DNA from: Candidatus Atribacteria bacterium | Lineage (GTDB): Bacteria > Atribacterota > Atribacteria > Atribacterales > JASGLU01 | Reading direction: 5' to 3' | Assembly (NCBI GenBank): GCA_030156825.1 | Contig: JASGLU010000010.1 | Location: 1 to 39,243 of the forward strand | DNA: 39,243 nucleotides | The notes under the pieces: model-generated | What the model was told of the DNA's origin: nothing | Seen by the model: only the letters and a program-made list of their open reading frames with translations | Database searches by the model: none | Made by a program: the position numbers and the translations under genes | Shown: piece by piece, positions 11,255 to 20,983 of the stretch | Layout: the number at the start of each line of letters is the position of its first letter | Position numbering within the stretch: the first letter of the stretch is position 1

Positions 11255-11632
11255 CAATAAGGGGGAAAAGAACTCCCCCTTATCAACCCCCTGAAAGACA
11301 AAACATGAAAAGATAAATACTAACCGAGGAAGAAAACGTCCCTCGGTATAAGGGGGAAAAGAACTCCCCCTTATCAACCCCCTGAAAAACAAAGACAAAA
11401 GAAAAAAACAAATACAACCGAGGAAGAAAACGTCCCTCGGTATAAGGGGGAAAAGAACTCCCCCTTATCAACCCACCCGGGAAAAACTAAAAAGACATAA
11501 AAGAAAAAGATAAAATCAAAATAAATACAAAGACAGAAACTACTGAGAGAGAAAAAACGTCTCTCTCAGTGGGGCAAGCCTCCTAATAACCCCCGAAAAG
11601 TAGACTTACTGAGGATAAAATAAATCCTCAGT
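11255..11632. repeat. Tandem array of composite hairpin repeat (modules B and A), units of about 91-94 bp
   Basis: B hairpin ATAAGGGGG-n9-CCCCCTTAT at 11257-11283, 11348-11374, 11442-11468. A hairpin ACCGAGG-n11-CCTCGGT at 11323-11347, 11417-11441. Variant A hairpins ACTGAGAGAG...CTCTCTCAGT at 11542-11570 and ACTGAGGAT...ATCCTCAGT at 11608-11632. Confidence 0.93.
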
Positions 11633-11737
11633 GCCCACAGCGCTAAAAAACCTAAATACAATAATTCTGGTTTAGCTGGTAGTTTATTTTGGCCAGTTTC
11701 TTTTTTGACCGGTCTTTTAAGTTTTGGTTTAATAGGA

Positions 11738-11743
11738 TATAAT
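11738..11743 (+). promoter_or_regulatory. Candidate -10 box for gap operon
   Basis: Perfect TATAAT about 65 bp upstream of gap. The -35 is weak (TTTTAA at 17-nt spacing); GACCGGTC palindrome lies at 11707-11714. Confidence 0.5.
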
Positions 11744-11782
11744 AGCGGTTAGTTGAAGATTATTGCCAGCAAGGATGACTAA

Positions 11783-12799
<1,017 letters not shown>

Positions 12800-12818
12800 G
12801 AAAGAAATGGTGAGTCAG

Positions 12819-13583
12819 ATGCGAGTTCCTATTGCTGCTGGAAATTGGAAAATGAACAAAACGGTGAAGGAGGCTTCGGCTTTTGCCGAAGCCTTCCCGG
12901 GAGATGCTTCTTTTGGTGAAGTAGAAGTGATTATTTGTCCTCCTTTTACCGCTCTGGTTGCTCTTGCGAACGCATGGCAACAGACACCGGTTAAATTAGG
13001 CGCCCAGAATATGCACTGGGAACTAAAGGGTGCCTTCACCGGAGAAATATCTCCTCTCATGCTTTCAGAGCTGGGGTGTGAGTATGTAATTCTGGGACAT
13101 TCGGAAAGGCGACATATCTTTGGTGAAAAGTCAGAAGCCATAGGGAAGAAAGTTCATACCGCCTTTTGCCAGAATTTGAAACCGATTCTTTGTGTAGGGG
13201 AAACTATTGAAGAAAGAGAAAGTGGTAAAACCAAAGAGACAATAAAAGAGCAGCTGCTGTTGGGAGTGGAACTGTTAGAATCCGAGCAGGCCAAAAATTT
13301 AGTGATTGCTTACGAGCCAGTTTGGGCTATTGGAACTGGAAAAGCGGCTACTCCCGAAGACGCTTTAGAGGTAATCACTTTTATCCGGGAAGAGTTAAAG
13401 AATAAATTTGGAGAAGAAGCAAGTGAACTGATAAGGATACTGTATGGAGGAAGCGTGAGTCCGGATAACGTATATGATTTCGTCAACCACCCGCAGATTG
13501 ATGGGACTTTAGTAGGAGGAGCCAGTTTAGATCCTACTAAATTTGGAAAGATTGTGGTGCAAACTGAAAAGGCAAAAACCTGA
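12819..13583 (+). CDS. tpiA: Triosephosphate isomerase
   Basis: MRVPIAAGNWKMNKT, ILGHSERR, AYEPVWAIGTGKAATPE, ILYGGSVSPDN, LVGGASL. ATG 12819 follows conservation; ATG 12807 is an alternative. Confidence 0.97.
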   Translation: MRVPIAAGNWKMNKTVKEASAFAEAFPGDASFGEVEVIICPPFTALVALANAWQQTPVKLGAQNMHWELKGAFTGEISPLMLSELGCEYVILGHSERRHIFGEKSEAIGKKVHTAFCQNLKPILCVGETIEERESGKTKETIKEQLLLGVELLESEQAKNLVIAYEPVWAIGTGKAATPEDALEVITFIREELKNKFGEEASELIRILYGGSVSPDNVYDFVNHPQIDGTLVGGASLDPTKFGKIVVQTEKAKT

Positions 13584-13597
13584 AAAGGGGTTAGAAA

Positions 13598-13822
13598 ATG
13601 CAACCGTGGATGATTGTTCAGATAATAGTTTCGGTGGTTCTTATTTTGGTAGTTATCCTCCAACCCCGGAAAGCCGGGGTGGGGGGAGGTATATTTGGTG
13701 GTAGAACTCGAGCCGACCGGAGCAGCAAGTTTAGGAATTTATCTTTCTTAAATAAGCTGACTATAGCTTTGGCTACTGCCTTTATGGTAATCTCATTGTT
13801 TTTCTCTTTTATTTTAATTTAG
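13598..13822 (+). CDS. secG: SecG preprotein translocase subunit
   Basis: 74 aa, two TM segments, VVILQPRKAGVGGGIFGG, position after tpiA. Confidence 0.85.
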   Translation: MQPWMIVQIIVSVVLILVVILQPRKAGVGGGIFGGRTRADRSSKFRNLSFLNKLTIALATAFMVISLFFSFILI

Positions 13823-13846
13823 TCTGGATGGAAAAGGGGATTGTTG

Positions 13847-14887
13847 ATGGGGGAAAAGAGCTGGATTTCAACTTTGGAGGAAGTAGAAAAGGTTAAAATT
13901 TCGCCCGACCGCCGCTTTTTCTCTGCTACCCCGGAAGAGATAAAACAGGGTTATACCACCGACGTTTACTTTGTGACTGCGCAGGAGATTCTTCGTTACC
14001 TTCATCTTGACTCCACTTCGGTAGTAGCTGAGGTTTTCCCAAGAAAAGCGGGAATCATGTGTGGGGTACAAGAAGTGATTGAACTTCTGCGGGAAAGCGA
14101 GGTAGAAGTCTGGAGTTTGGAAGAGGGAGAGTGGTTTGAGACAAAAGAGGTAGTGTTGCGAATTAAAGGTCCTTACTCGGAGTTTGGCGTATTTGAGACT
14201 CCGCTGCTGGGAATTTTAGCCCATAGTGCTGGCTGGGCTACTGCTGCCTGGGAATGTAAACAAGCGGCAGAGGGAAAGACGGTGCTATGTTTTGGAGCCC
14301 GCCACGTTCATCCAGCGGTGGCACCAGTAATGGAGCGGTCAGCTTTGATAGGGGGGGCGGACGGATCAGCCTGTATTTTGGGGGCTAAATTAGGGGGGAA
14401 AGAGCCGGGTGGAACTATTCCCCATGCCGCTATCCTTATTGTGGGAGATACGGTGGTTGCGGCCCGAGCTTTTGAGGAGATAGTGCCATCTGAGGTGGCA
14501 CGGGTTATTCTGGTGGATACTTTTAAGGATGAAGCGGAAGAGTCTTTGCGGGTGGCGCAGGTTCTCCAAAACCGACTGGACGGGGTCCGACTTGATACCC
14601 CCGAAGAAAGAGGAGGAGTGACTCTGCCTTTGGTCAGGGAGGTTCGTGCCCGACTTGATCAGGCTGGTTTTGCCGGGGTGAAAATTGTGGTGTCAGGAGG
14701 CTTAAACCCGGGGAAAATTGCTTCTTTGCAAAAAGAGGTGGATGTCTTCGGAGTAGGAAGTTACATAAGTGGAGCTAAACCCATTGATATGACAATGGAC
14801 CTCAAGGAAGTGGCCGACCAGAAAATAGCTAAAAGAGGGAGAATTCCGGGGGTTGTTCCCAATCCTCGGTTGATAAAAATCAAATAG
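13847..14887 (+). CDS. Nicotinate phosphoribosyltransferase, short (about 350 aa) class
   Basis: GYTTDVYFVTAQEIL, FGARHVHPAVAPVMERSALIGGADGSACILGAKLGG, VVSGGLNPGKIASLQKEVDVFGVGSYIS. Confidence 0.85.
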   Translation: MGEKSWISTLEEVEKVKISPDRRFFSATPEEIKQGYTTDVYFVTAQEILRYLHLDSTSVVAEVFPRKAGIMCGVQEVIELLRESEVEVWSLEEGEWFETKEVVLRIKGPYSEFGVFETPLLGILAHSAGWATAAWECKQAAEGKTVLCFGARHVHPAVAPVMERSALIGGADGSACILGAKLGGKEPGGTIPHAAILIVGDTVVAARAFEEIVPSEVARVILVDTFKDEAEESLRVAQVLQNRLDGVRLDTPEERGGVTLPLVREVRARLDQAGFAGVKIVVSGGLNPGKIASLQKEVDVFGVGSYISGAKPIDMTMDLKEVADQKIAKRGRIPGVVPNPRLIKIK

Positions 14888-14899
14888 GAGGTGGGAAGT

Positions 14900-16738
14900 T
14901 TGAAAAAAATCTGGTTTTGTTTGCTTTTGGGAGTGTTTTTGGTAGTGAGTTCCTGTGCTTTCGCCCAAGTTAAGAGTCCCGATACCTATATTTACTTGGG
15001 TATTGGGGAACCGGATACTTTAGATCCTCACTATGCATATGATACGGCAAGTGGCGAGACAATAGGAATGGTCTATGATAACCTGATTGCCTATAAAGGA
15101 GAAAGTGTAACGGAGTTTATTCCCAGATTGTCTCTCGAGGTTCCCTCACTGGAGAATGGTTTAATTAAAGATGATGGTAAAACTTACATTTTTCCCCTTC
15201 GAGAAGGGGTAAAATTCCACAATGGTAGTGACCTCACCCCAGAAGATGTGGAATATACTTTTGAGCGGGGGATTCTCATGGACCCTTATGCCGGCCCCAT
15301 GTGGATGATAATCGAGGCCTTGTTCGATTATCAAACCATAGAAGATATGGTAGAAGATAAGCTGCAGGTGGCCTGGAGTGACATGGTGGACGAAGATGGT
15401 AACTTGAAAAGTGAAGAATATGCTTCTCAACTCATCGATTTTTACCACCAGTATATCGACCCGGCTATTGAAGTGGAAGGACAAAATGTGGTGTTTCATC
15501 TGGTGCGACCTTTTGCTCCTTTCTTGAGCATTCTGGCCCAAAACTCAAGCTGGAGTGCTATTATGGACAAAGAGACCTGTGTCTCTTTAGGCCTCTGGAA
15601 TGGAGAGCCTGATGGTTGGTGGAAATATCATACCCTGAAAAAAGAAGAAAGCCCCATTTATGAGAAAGCTATAGGGACCGGGCCTTTTGAGCTGGTGGAG
15701 TGGGATAGGGCACAACAAAGATTAACTTTTAATAGAAATGACAACTACTGGGGAGAAAAGCCCAAAATCGCTAAAGCGGTAATCTGGGGGATTGATGAGT
15801 GGAGCACTCGCCGGGCAATGTTAGAAGCTGGAGACGCTGACCAGATATATACTCCCCTTCAGTATTTAGAGCAGGTAAAAGGATTACCGGGAGTAAAAAT
15901 TGAAGAAGGAGCACGGATTACCATTACCGCTTTACATTTTAACTGGACAGTGGAAAAAGGAAGTCAATACTTAGGTAGCGGTCAGTTAGATGGAGAGGGA
16001 ACCCCTCCTGATTTCTTTAGCGATGTTCATGTCCGCCGTGCCTTCTCTTATGCTTTTGATTATGACACCTTTATAGAACAAGTTTTACAGGGTTATGGAT
16101 TCCGGGTTCCTTCGGTGATTCCCAAGGGGCTTTTAGGTTTTAATGAAGCCCTTCCCATGTATGAATTTGACTTAGAAAAAGCAAAAGAGGAACTTCAGAA
16201 AGCTTGGGGTGGAGAAGTGTGGGAAAAAGGGTTTAAACTTACTCTCCTTTATAATACCGGAAACGAAGCGCGACAAACTGCCTGCGAAATGCTGAAAGAA
16301 TATATTGAATCGCTCAGCCCTAAGTTTAAAATCGAAGTCCAAGGAGTTCAGTGGCCTACATACCTGGATGCTTACCGGAGCGGTCAACTTCCAGCTTTTA
16401 TCATTGGCTGGTTAGCTGATTATCCTGACCCCCATAACTTTATTTTCACCTACTTTCACAGCAATGGGGTTTACGGTACTACCCAGGGGCAGGCTTTTCT
16501 GGATTTTGCTCGAGAAAATCTGGATTCATTAGTGGAAAAAGCCATAGCTGAGACAGATGATGAGGCACGGCAAAAAATTTATGAAGAAATTCAAACCATT
16601 GCTTATGAAAACGCTCTGGGCATGACTCTCTATCAACCGATAGAAGTTTATCCTATGAGAGATTGGGTAAAAGGGTGGATGTTCAATCCTATGAGACCAG
16701 GAGAAGTTAACTGGGAAGGAGTGTACAAAGAAGAATAA
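14900..16738 (+). CDS. Peptide ABC transporter substrate-binding protein (SBP_bac_5 family)
   Basis: Signal peptide LKKIWFCLLLGVFLVVSSCAFAQ; GIGEPDTLDPHYAYDTASGETIGMVYDNLIAYKG; start TTG 14900 after AGGAGGTGGGA. Confidence 0.92.
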   Translation: MKKIWFCLLLGVFLVVSSCAFAQVKSPDTYIYLGIGEPDTLDPHYAYDTASGETIGMVYDNLIAYKGESVTEFIPRLSLEVPSLENGLIKDDGKTYIFPLREGVKFHNGSDLTPEDVEYTFERGILMDPYAGPMWMIIEALFDYQTIEDMVEDKLQVAWSDMVDEDGNLKSEEYASQLIDFYHQYIDPAIEVEGQNVVFHLVRPFAPFLSILAQNSSWSAIMDKETCVSLGLWNGEPDGWWKYHTLKKEESPIYEKAIGTGPFELVEWDRAQQRLTFNRNDNYWGEKPKIAKAVIWGIDEWSTRRAMLEAGDADQIYTPLQYLEQVKGLPGVKIEEGARITITALHFNWTVEKGSQYLGSGQLDGEGTPPDFFSDVHVRRAFSYAFDYDTFIEQVLQGYGFRVPSVIPKGLLGFNEALPMYEFDLEKAKEELQKAWGGEVWEKGFKLTLLYNTGNEARQTACEMLKEYIESLSPKFKIEVQGVQWPTYLDAYRSGQLPAFIIGWLADYPDPHNFIFTYFHSNGVYGTTQGQAFLDFARENLDSLVEKAIAETDDEARQKIYEEIQTIAYENALGMTLYQPIEVYPMRDWVKGWMFNPMRPGEVNWEGVYKEE

Positions 16739-16770
16739 AAAAGAGGGGAGATTTCTCTCCCCTCTTTTTT
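16737..16770 (+). terminator. Intrinsic terminator/attenuator between the peptide SBP and permease genes
   Basis: AAAAAAGAGGGGAGA-tttc-TCTCCCCTCTTTTTT, 15 bp perfect stem ending in six T. Confidence 0.88.
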
Positions 16771-16783
16771 GAGGTAAAAGCAG

Positions 16784-17815
16784 ATGATTTTTTATATCAT
16801 TCGTCGGTTTTTATTTCTTCCTTTGACTTTGTTGGGTATTTCTCTTTTGGTTTTTCTTATGATTGGGCTATTGAGCCCTTATCAAAGATTGGCCACCTTT
16901 ATTGATAGTCCGGAAAGATTAAAGGGAGCAGATATTGATAAGTTGGTGGAGTTTTACGGCCTGAATGACCCGCTCATTGTCCAGTATGGTAGATGGCTAA
17001 AAAATATCTTTCAGGGTAATTTGGGCTGGTCCTATGTGGGGAAAGAGCCGGTTTACGATGCACTTATGCGGCGTTTCCCTTACACTCTGGAGCTGGCTTT
17101 ATTTTCCATCTTTCCCATCCTTTTTTTGGGGATAAACTTAGGAGTGATATCCTCAGTAAATCATAATCGTCCCTTAGACCATGGTTTGCGCATATTTGCA
17201 GTGGTGGGGTGGTCTTTTCCTGATTTTGTTTTTGGGCTGTTTATTCTGATGATTTTCTATAGTGTTTTGGGTTGGTTTCCCCCTGGAAATTTGAGCTTAT
17301 GGGCAGAAGAAGTGGTTAAATCTTCTGCCTTCCATAGTTTTACCGGTATGACCACCATAGATGCCCTTTTTAACGGAAGATTGGATATTTTTTGGGATGC
17401 TTTTTTGCACCTTTTGGGGCCGGTTTTGACCTTGACTTACGTCCAGTTTGCCTTTATTTTGCGCATTACTCGCTCTTCCATGTTGGAAGTGTTACAAAAA
17501 GATTATGTGCGCACTGCTCGAGCTAAAGGACTGGATGAGCGAGTGGTGATTAACAAACATGCTCGACGGAACGCTCTCATTCCTGTAGCTACGGTGAGCG
17601 GACAAACTATCATCGGACTTTTGGCCGGAGCAGTGATTGTAGAAACTATTTTTAATCGTACCGGAATTGGGAGTTTTATGTCTTTAGCTGCCCAACAGCT
17701 GGATTATGCCTCTATTATGGGAGGAACTCTATTCTTCGGACTTATCCTGGTTTTGGGAAACCTGATAGTAGATATTTCTTATGCTTTTATCGACCCTCGG
17801 GTAAGATTGGAGTAG
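16784..17815 (+). CDS. dppB: Peptide ABC transporter permease, DppB type
   Basis: Multiple TM; permease EAA-type loop VLQKDYVRTARAKGLDERVVINKHARRNALIPV. Confidence 0.92.
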   Translation: MIFYIIRRFLFLPLTLLGISLLVFLMIGLLSPYQRLATFIDSPERLKGADIDKLVEFYGLNDPLIVQYGRWLKNIFQGNLGWSYVGKEPVYDALMRRFPYTLELALFSIFPILFLGINLGVISSVNHNRPLDHGLRIFAVVGWSFPDFVFGLFILMIFYSVLGWFPPGNLSLWAEEVVKSSAFHSFTGMTTIDALFNGRLDIFWDAFLHLLGPVLTLTYVQFAFILRITRSSMLEVLQKDYVRTARAKGLDERVVINKHARRNALIPVATVSGQTIIGLLAGAVIVETIFNRTGIGSFMSLAAQQLDYASIMGGTLFFGLILVLGNLIVDISYAFIDPRVRLE

Positions 17816-17818
17816 TTG

Positions 17819-18700
17819 ATGAATAGAGAAACTCGGCGGATATTAAGACGGCTATTATCCAATACTTCTGCTATTTTGGGTTTTGTGCTGCTTATTTTCT
17901 TTGTGGTGGTGGCTATATTTGCTCCCCTTTTTGCTCCACCTCCTCCTAATAAAGATCCTTACATTATGCCTATCGTTACCTGGAGCTCTAACCCTCTTCC
18001 CCCTTCTCCTGAGCATCCTTTCGGGGTAGCTGGGAAAAGGGATATCTTTTATGGAGTGGTATGGGGAACCCGTACTGCTTTTCGGGTGGGGATTATCGTA
18101 ACTTTAATCTCTACTGCTTTAGGACTTTTAGTCGGGGCGGTGGCTGGCTATTTTGGAAAACTATGGGATGAAGTTTTGATGAGGATTACCGATATATTTA
18201 TGGCCATCCCTTTTTTGGTGGCAGCCATGGTTTTGACCACTATCTTGGGGGCTGGTCTGGATAAAGTGATGATAGCTATGACTGCCTTTAGCTGGATGTA
18301 CCCTGCTCGTCTCATTCGGGGGAATATTCTGCAAATTAAAGAAGAACAATTTGTTTTAGCAGCCAAAGCCTTAGGGGTGAGCGACTTTTCTATCATTCTT
18401 CGCCATGTTTTGCCCAACACTATTTTCCCAGTGCTGATTCAGGCTTCCATGCGTATGGGGTCTTTGGTAATTACCGCTGCGGCTTTGAGTTTTTTGGGAG
18501 TGGGAGCTCCTCAGGGTTATGCTGATTGGGGAGCACTCTTGAATTATGCTCGCAACTGGATGTTAGGGGGACAGGGAGAAGCGCTTAAATATTGGTATAT
18601 GACGGTATTTCCTGGTGCGGCCATGGTGCTTTTTGTGTTAGCTTGGAATTTAGTGGGAGACACCCTGCGAGATGCTTTTGACCCTCGCTTGAGGTTATAA
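17819..18700 (+). CDS. dppC: Peptide ABC transporter permease, DppC type
   Basis: EEQFVLAAKALGVSDFSIILRHVLPNTIFPVLI, LSFLGVGAPQGYADWGALL. Confidence 0.92.
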   Translation: MNRETRRILRRLLSNTSAILGFVLLIFFVVVAIFAPLFAPPPPNKDPYIMPIVTWSSNPLPPSPEHPFGVAGKRDIFYGVVWGTRTAFRVGIIVTLISTALGLLVGAVAGYFGKLWDEVLMRITDIFMAIPFLVAAMVLTTILGAGLDKVMIAMTAFSWMYPARLIRGNILQIKEEQFVLAAKALGVSDFSIILRHVLPNTIFPVLIQASMRMGSLVITAAALSFLGVGAPQGYADWGALLNYARNWMLGGQGEALKYWYMTVFPGAAMVLFVLAWNLVGDTLRDAFDPRLRL

Positions 18701-18703
18701 ATA

Positions 18704-19711
18704 ATGAAAGAGAACACTCCCCTCCTTCAAGTTCAAGATTTAAAAGTATATTTTTACACTGAAGAAAAGGAAGAGCTGAGAGCAGTAGATGGAGTGAGTT
18801 TTTATCTTAAAGAAGGGGAAACTATAGCTTTAGTCGGGGAGTCAGGATGTGGTAAAAGTGTTACTTCTTTGGCTATTCTGCGTTTGATTGATTCTGATGG
18901 AAAAATCCAGGGAGGGAAGATAATTTTAAGGGGTAGAGATTTGCTTTCTCTTTCGGAAAAAGAGATGCGAGAAATTAGAGGAAGAGACATTTCTATGATT
19001 TTTCAAGAGCCGTCTTCTGCTTTGAATCCAGTTTATACCGTAGGAGACCAAATAATGGAAGCGATAATTTTGCATCAGAAACTTCCTCGTCCCCAAGCTC
19101 GAAAAGCGGCAGAAGAAGCGCTCAGGTTGGTGGGTATTCCTGAAGCCCGGAAAAGATTAGATGAATACCCACATGAGCTCTCGGGAGGAATGAAGCAGAG
19201 AGCAATGATTGCTATGGCTTTATCCTGTCATCCTAAAGTTTTAATTGCGGATGAACCCACCACTTCTTTGGATGTTACTATTCAGGCTCAGATTTTGGAG
19301 TTAATTGCCGAGTTACAGCACCGGCTTAATATGGGAGTGATTCTGATTACCCATGATTTAGGAGTGGTGGCTGGCATGGCAGAGAGAGTGGTGATCATGT
19401 ATGCGGGCAAAGTGGTAGAAGAGGGAAGTCGCTGGGATATATTCCACCATTCTTTTCATCCTTACACCTGGGGGCTTCTACACTCTATCCCTCGTTTAGA
19501 CATCAAACAGGAAAAGTTAGCTATCATTCCTGGAGCGGTCCCTGACCCGCTTAACTTTCCTTCCGGCTGCAGATTTCGCAACAGGTGTCCTTTAGCAGAT
19601 GAGCTGTGCCTTACTGAGCCTCAATGGCGTGAAATAGAAAGCCAACATTATGTATACTGTCATCATTACTCGCAAGTTGAGGTGTTAAAAACCCGGGGTT
19701 TTGAGCGATGA
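18704..19711 (+). CDS. dppD: Peptide ABC transporter ATPase, DppD type
   Basis: LVGESGCGKSVTSLAILRL, ELSGGMKQRAMIAMAL, C-terminal GCRFRNRCPLADELC. Confidence 0.94.
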   Translation: MKENTPLLQVQDLKVYFYTEEKEELRAVDGVSFYLKEGETIALVGESGCGKSVTSLAILRLIDSDGKIQGGKIILRGRDLLSLSEKEMREIRGRDISMIFQEPSSALNPVYTVGDQIMEAIILHQKLPRPQARKAAEEALRLVGIPEARKRLDEYPHELSGGMKQRAMIAMALSCHPKVLIADEPTTSLDVTIQAQILELIAELQHRLNMGVILITHDLGVVAGMAERVVIMYAGKVVEEGSRWDIFHHSFHPYTWGLLHSIPRLDIKQEKLAIIPGAVPDPLNFPSGCRFRNRCPLADELCLTEPQWREIESQHYVYCHHYSQVEVLKTRGFER

Positions 19712-20700
19712 ATGATACTCCTTTGTTACAGGTGCAGAATTTAAAACAATATTTTCCCATTAGAGCCGGGGTTCTCCGAAAAATTGTAGATTGGGTGAAA
19801 GCGGTGGATGGAGTAAGCTTTGAAGTTTCACCCGGAGAAACCTTGGGAGTGGTGGGAGAGTCAGGTTGTGGGAAAAGCACTTTGGGCATGAGTATTATGC
19901 GGCTTTATGAGCCAACCGAGGGAAAAGTATTTTTTCAAGGACAAGAAATTTCTTCTTTGCAGTCCTCCCAGCTAAAAAATATTCGGCGCGATATTCAGAT
20001 GATTTTTCAAGATCCTTTTACCTCCTTAGACCCTCGCATGCATGTAGGACCTATAATTGAAGAAGGGATGAAAGTACATCATTTGGCTTCCCTTCCTGAA
20101 ATTCGGCGTAGGGCGCTGGATTTGTTAGAAAAAGTGGGTTTGGGAGCGGAATATTTTTCTCGTTATCCGCATGAGTTTTCCGGAGGTCAAAGGCAAAGAA
20201 TTGGGATTGCCAGAGCCCTGGCTCTTAGCCCTCGTTTGATAGTTGCGGATGAGCCGGTTTCCTCGCTGGACGTTTCGGTTCGTTCTCAAATTTTGAATTT
20301 ATTGAAAGATTTAAAAAAAGAATATCAACTAACCTATATTTTCATTTCTCACGATTTGGCGGTAGTGAGACAGGTTTGTAATCGGGTTATGGTCATGTAT
20401 TTGGGGAAAGTGGTAGAAATAGCAGAAGGAGAAGTTTTCTTTTCCACCCCCTATCATCCTTATAGTGTAGCTTTGATTTCGGCGGTGCCGGTTCCGGACC
20501 CCGATTATGAAGTCAAGCGAATCATTTTAAGCGGAGATGTTCCCAGCCCTATTAATCCGCCGGAGGGCTGTCGATTTCATACCAGGTGTCCAGTTGCTCA
20601 GGAAATATGTCAGCAGGTAGAACCGGTTTTGGAGCAGAAAGAAAAAAACCATTGGGTAGCCTGTCATTTTCCAGGAAGCCTTTCCTATAAAGGACAATAG
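19708..20700 (+). CDS. dppF: Peptide ABC transporter ATPase, DppF type
   Basis: VVGESGCGKSTLG, EFSGGQRQRIGIARAL, GCRFHTRCPVAQEIC; ATGA overlap with dppD. Confidence 0.94.
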   Translation: MNDTPLLQVQNLKQYFPIRAGVLRKIVDWVKAVDGVSFEVSPGETLGVVGESGCGKSTLGMSIMRLYEPTEGKVFFQGQEISSLQSSQLKNIRRDIQMIFQDPFTSLDPRMHVGPIIEEGMKVHHLASLPEIRRRALDLLEKVGLGAEYFSRYPHEFSGGQRQRIGIARALALSPRLIVADEPVSSLDVSVRSQILNLLKDLKKEYQLTYIFISHDLAVVRQVCNRVMVMYLGKVVEIAEGEVFFSTPYHPYSVALISAVPVPDPDYEVKRIILSGDVPSPINPPEGCRFHTRCPVAQEICQQVEPVLEQKEKNHWVACHFPGSLSYKGQ

Positions 20701-20843
20701 GGGGTAAACCCCCTATAACCCCCGAAAGGCAAAAAACTTAAAAACTGAAAAATACAAAATACTAACTGAGGAAGAAAGACATTCCTCAGTGGGGTAAACC
20801 CCCTATAACCCCCGAAAGGCAAAAAACTTAAAATAAAAGGCAA
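20695..20843. repeat. Composite hairpin repeat array between dppF and infC
   Basis: 43-nt exact direct repeat (ggggtaaaccccctataacccccgaaaggcaaaaaacttaaaa) at 20701-20743 and 20791-20833, 90 bp apart, separated by A hairpin ACTGAGGAA-n8-TTCCTCAGT 20765-20790. Confidence 0.93.
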
Positions 20844-20852
20844 AGACTAAAG

Positions 20853-20960
20853 AAACGAAAAGCTGAAAGGATAGACCATTATTGTTTTTCTAAGATTATA
20901 TTGAATTCCGTTTTCATTGTTATCTGGTGCTGCGAGCAGCATGGGGGTCTATCCTTTCAG
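20853..20960. repeat. Inverted-terminus element R2 (copy 1) upstream of infC
   Basis: CTGAAAGGATAGACC (20863-20877) and its perfect reverse complement GGTCTATCCTTTCAG (20946-20960); internal GCTGC-GA-GCAGC palindrome; partial copies at 32281-32337 and 240-268. Confidence 0.85.
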
Positions 20961-20983
20961 TTAGATAACAAGAAGGGTTAATA

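Noticed and set aside
11081-11471. Minus-strand ORFs (105 aa and 62 aa)
   Set aside because: They are translations of the composite repeats and of the antisense ugpC end; the repeated peptide RGSSFPPYTEGRFLPRL simply reflects DNA repetition.
11255-11632. CRISPR array
   Set aside because: Units are about 91-94 bp tandem copies in which the 'spacers' are also similar between units, the repeats contain two hairpins and A-rich linkers, and no cas genes are present.
11705-11743. TTGACC (11705-11710) as -35 partner of TATAAT (11738-11743)
   Set aside because: Spacer of 27 nt is too long for a sigma-70-type promoter.
14900-14980. Firm lipoprotein call for the peptide SBP
   Set aside because: VSSC fits a lipobox but the following AFA|Q also fits signal peptidase I cleavage; cannot be decided from sequence.
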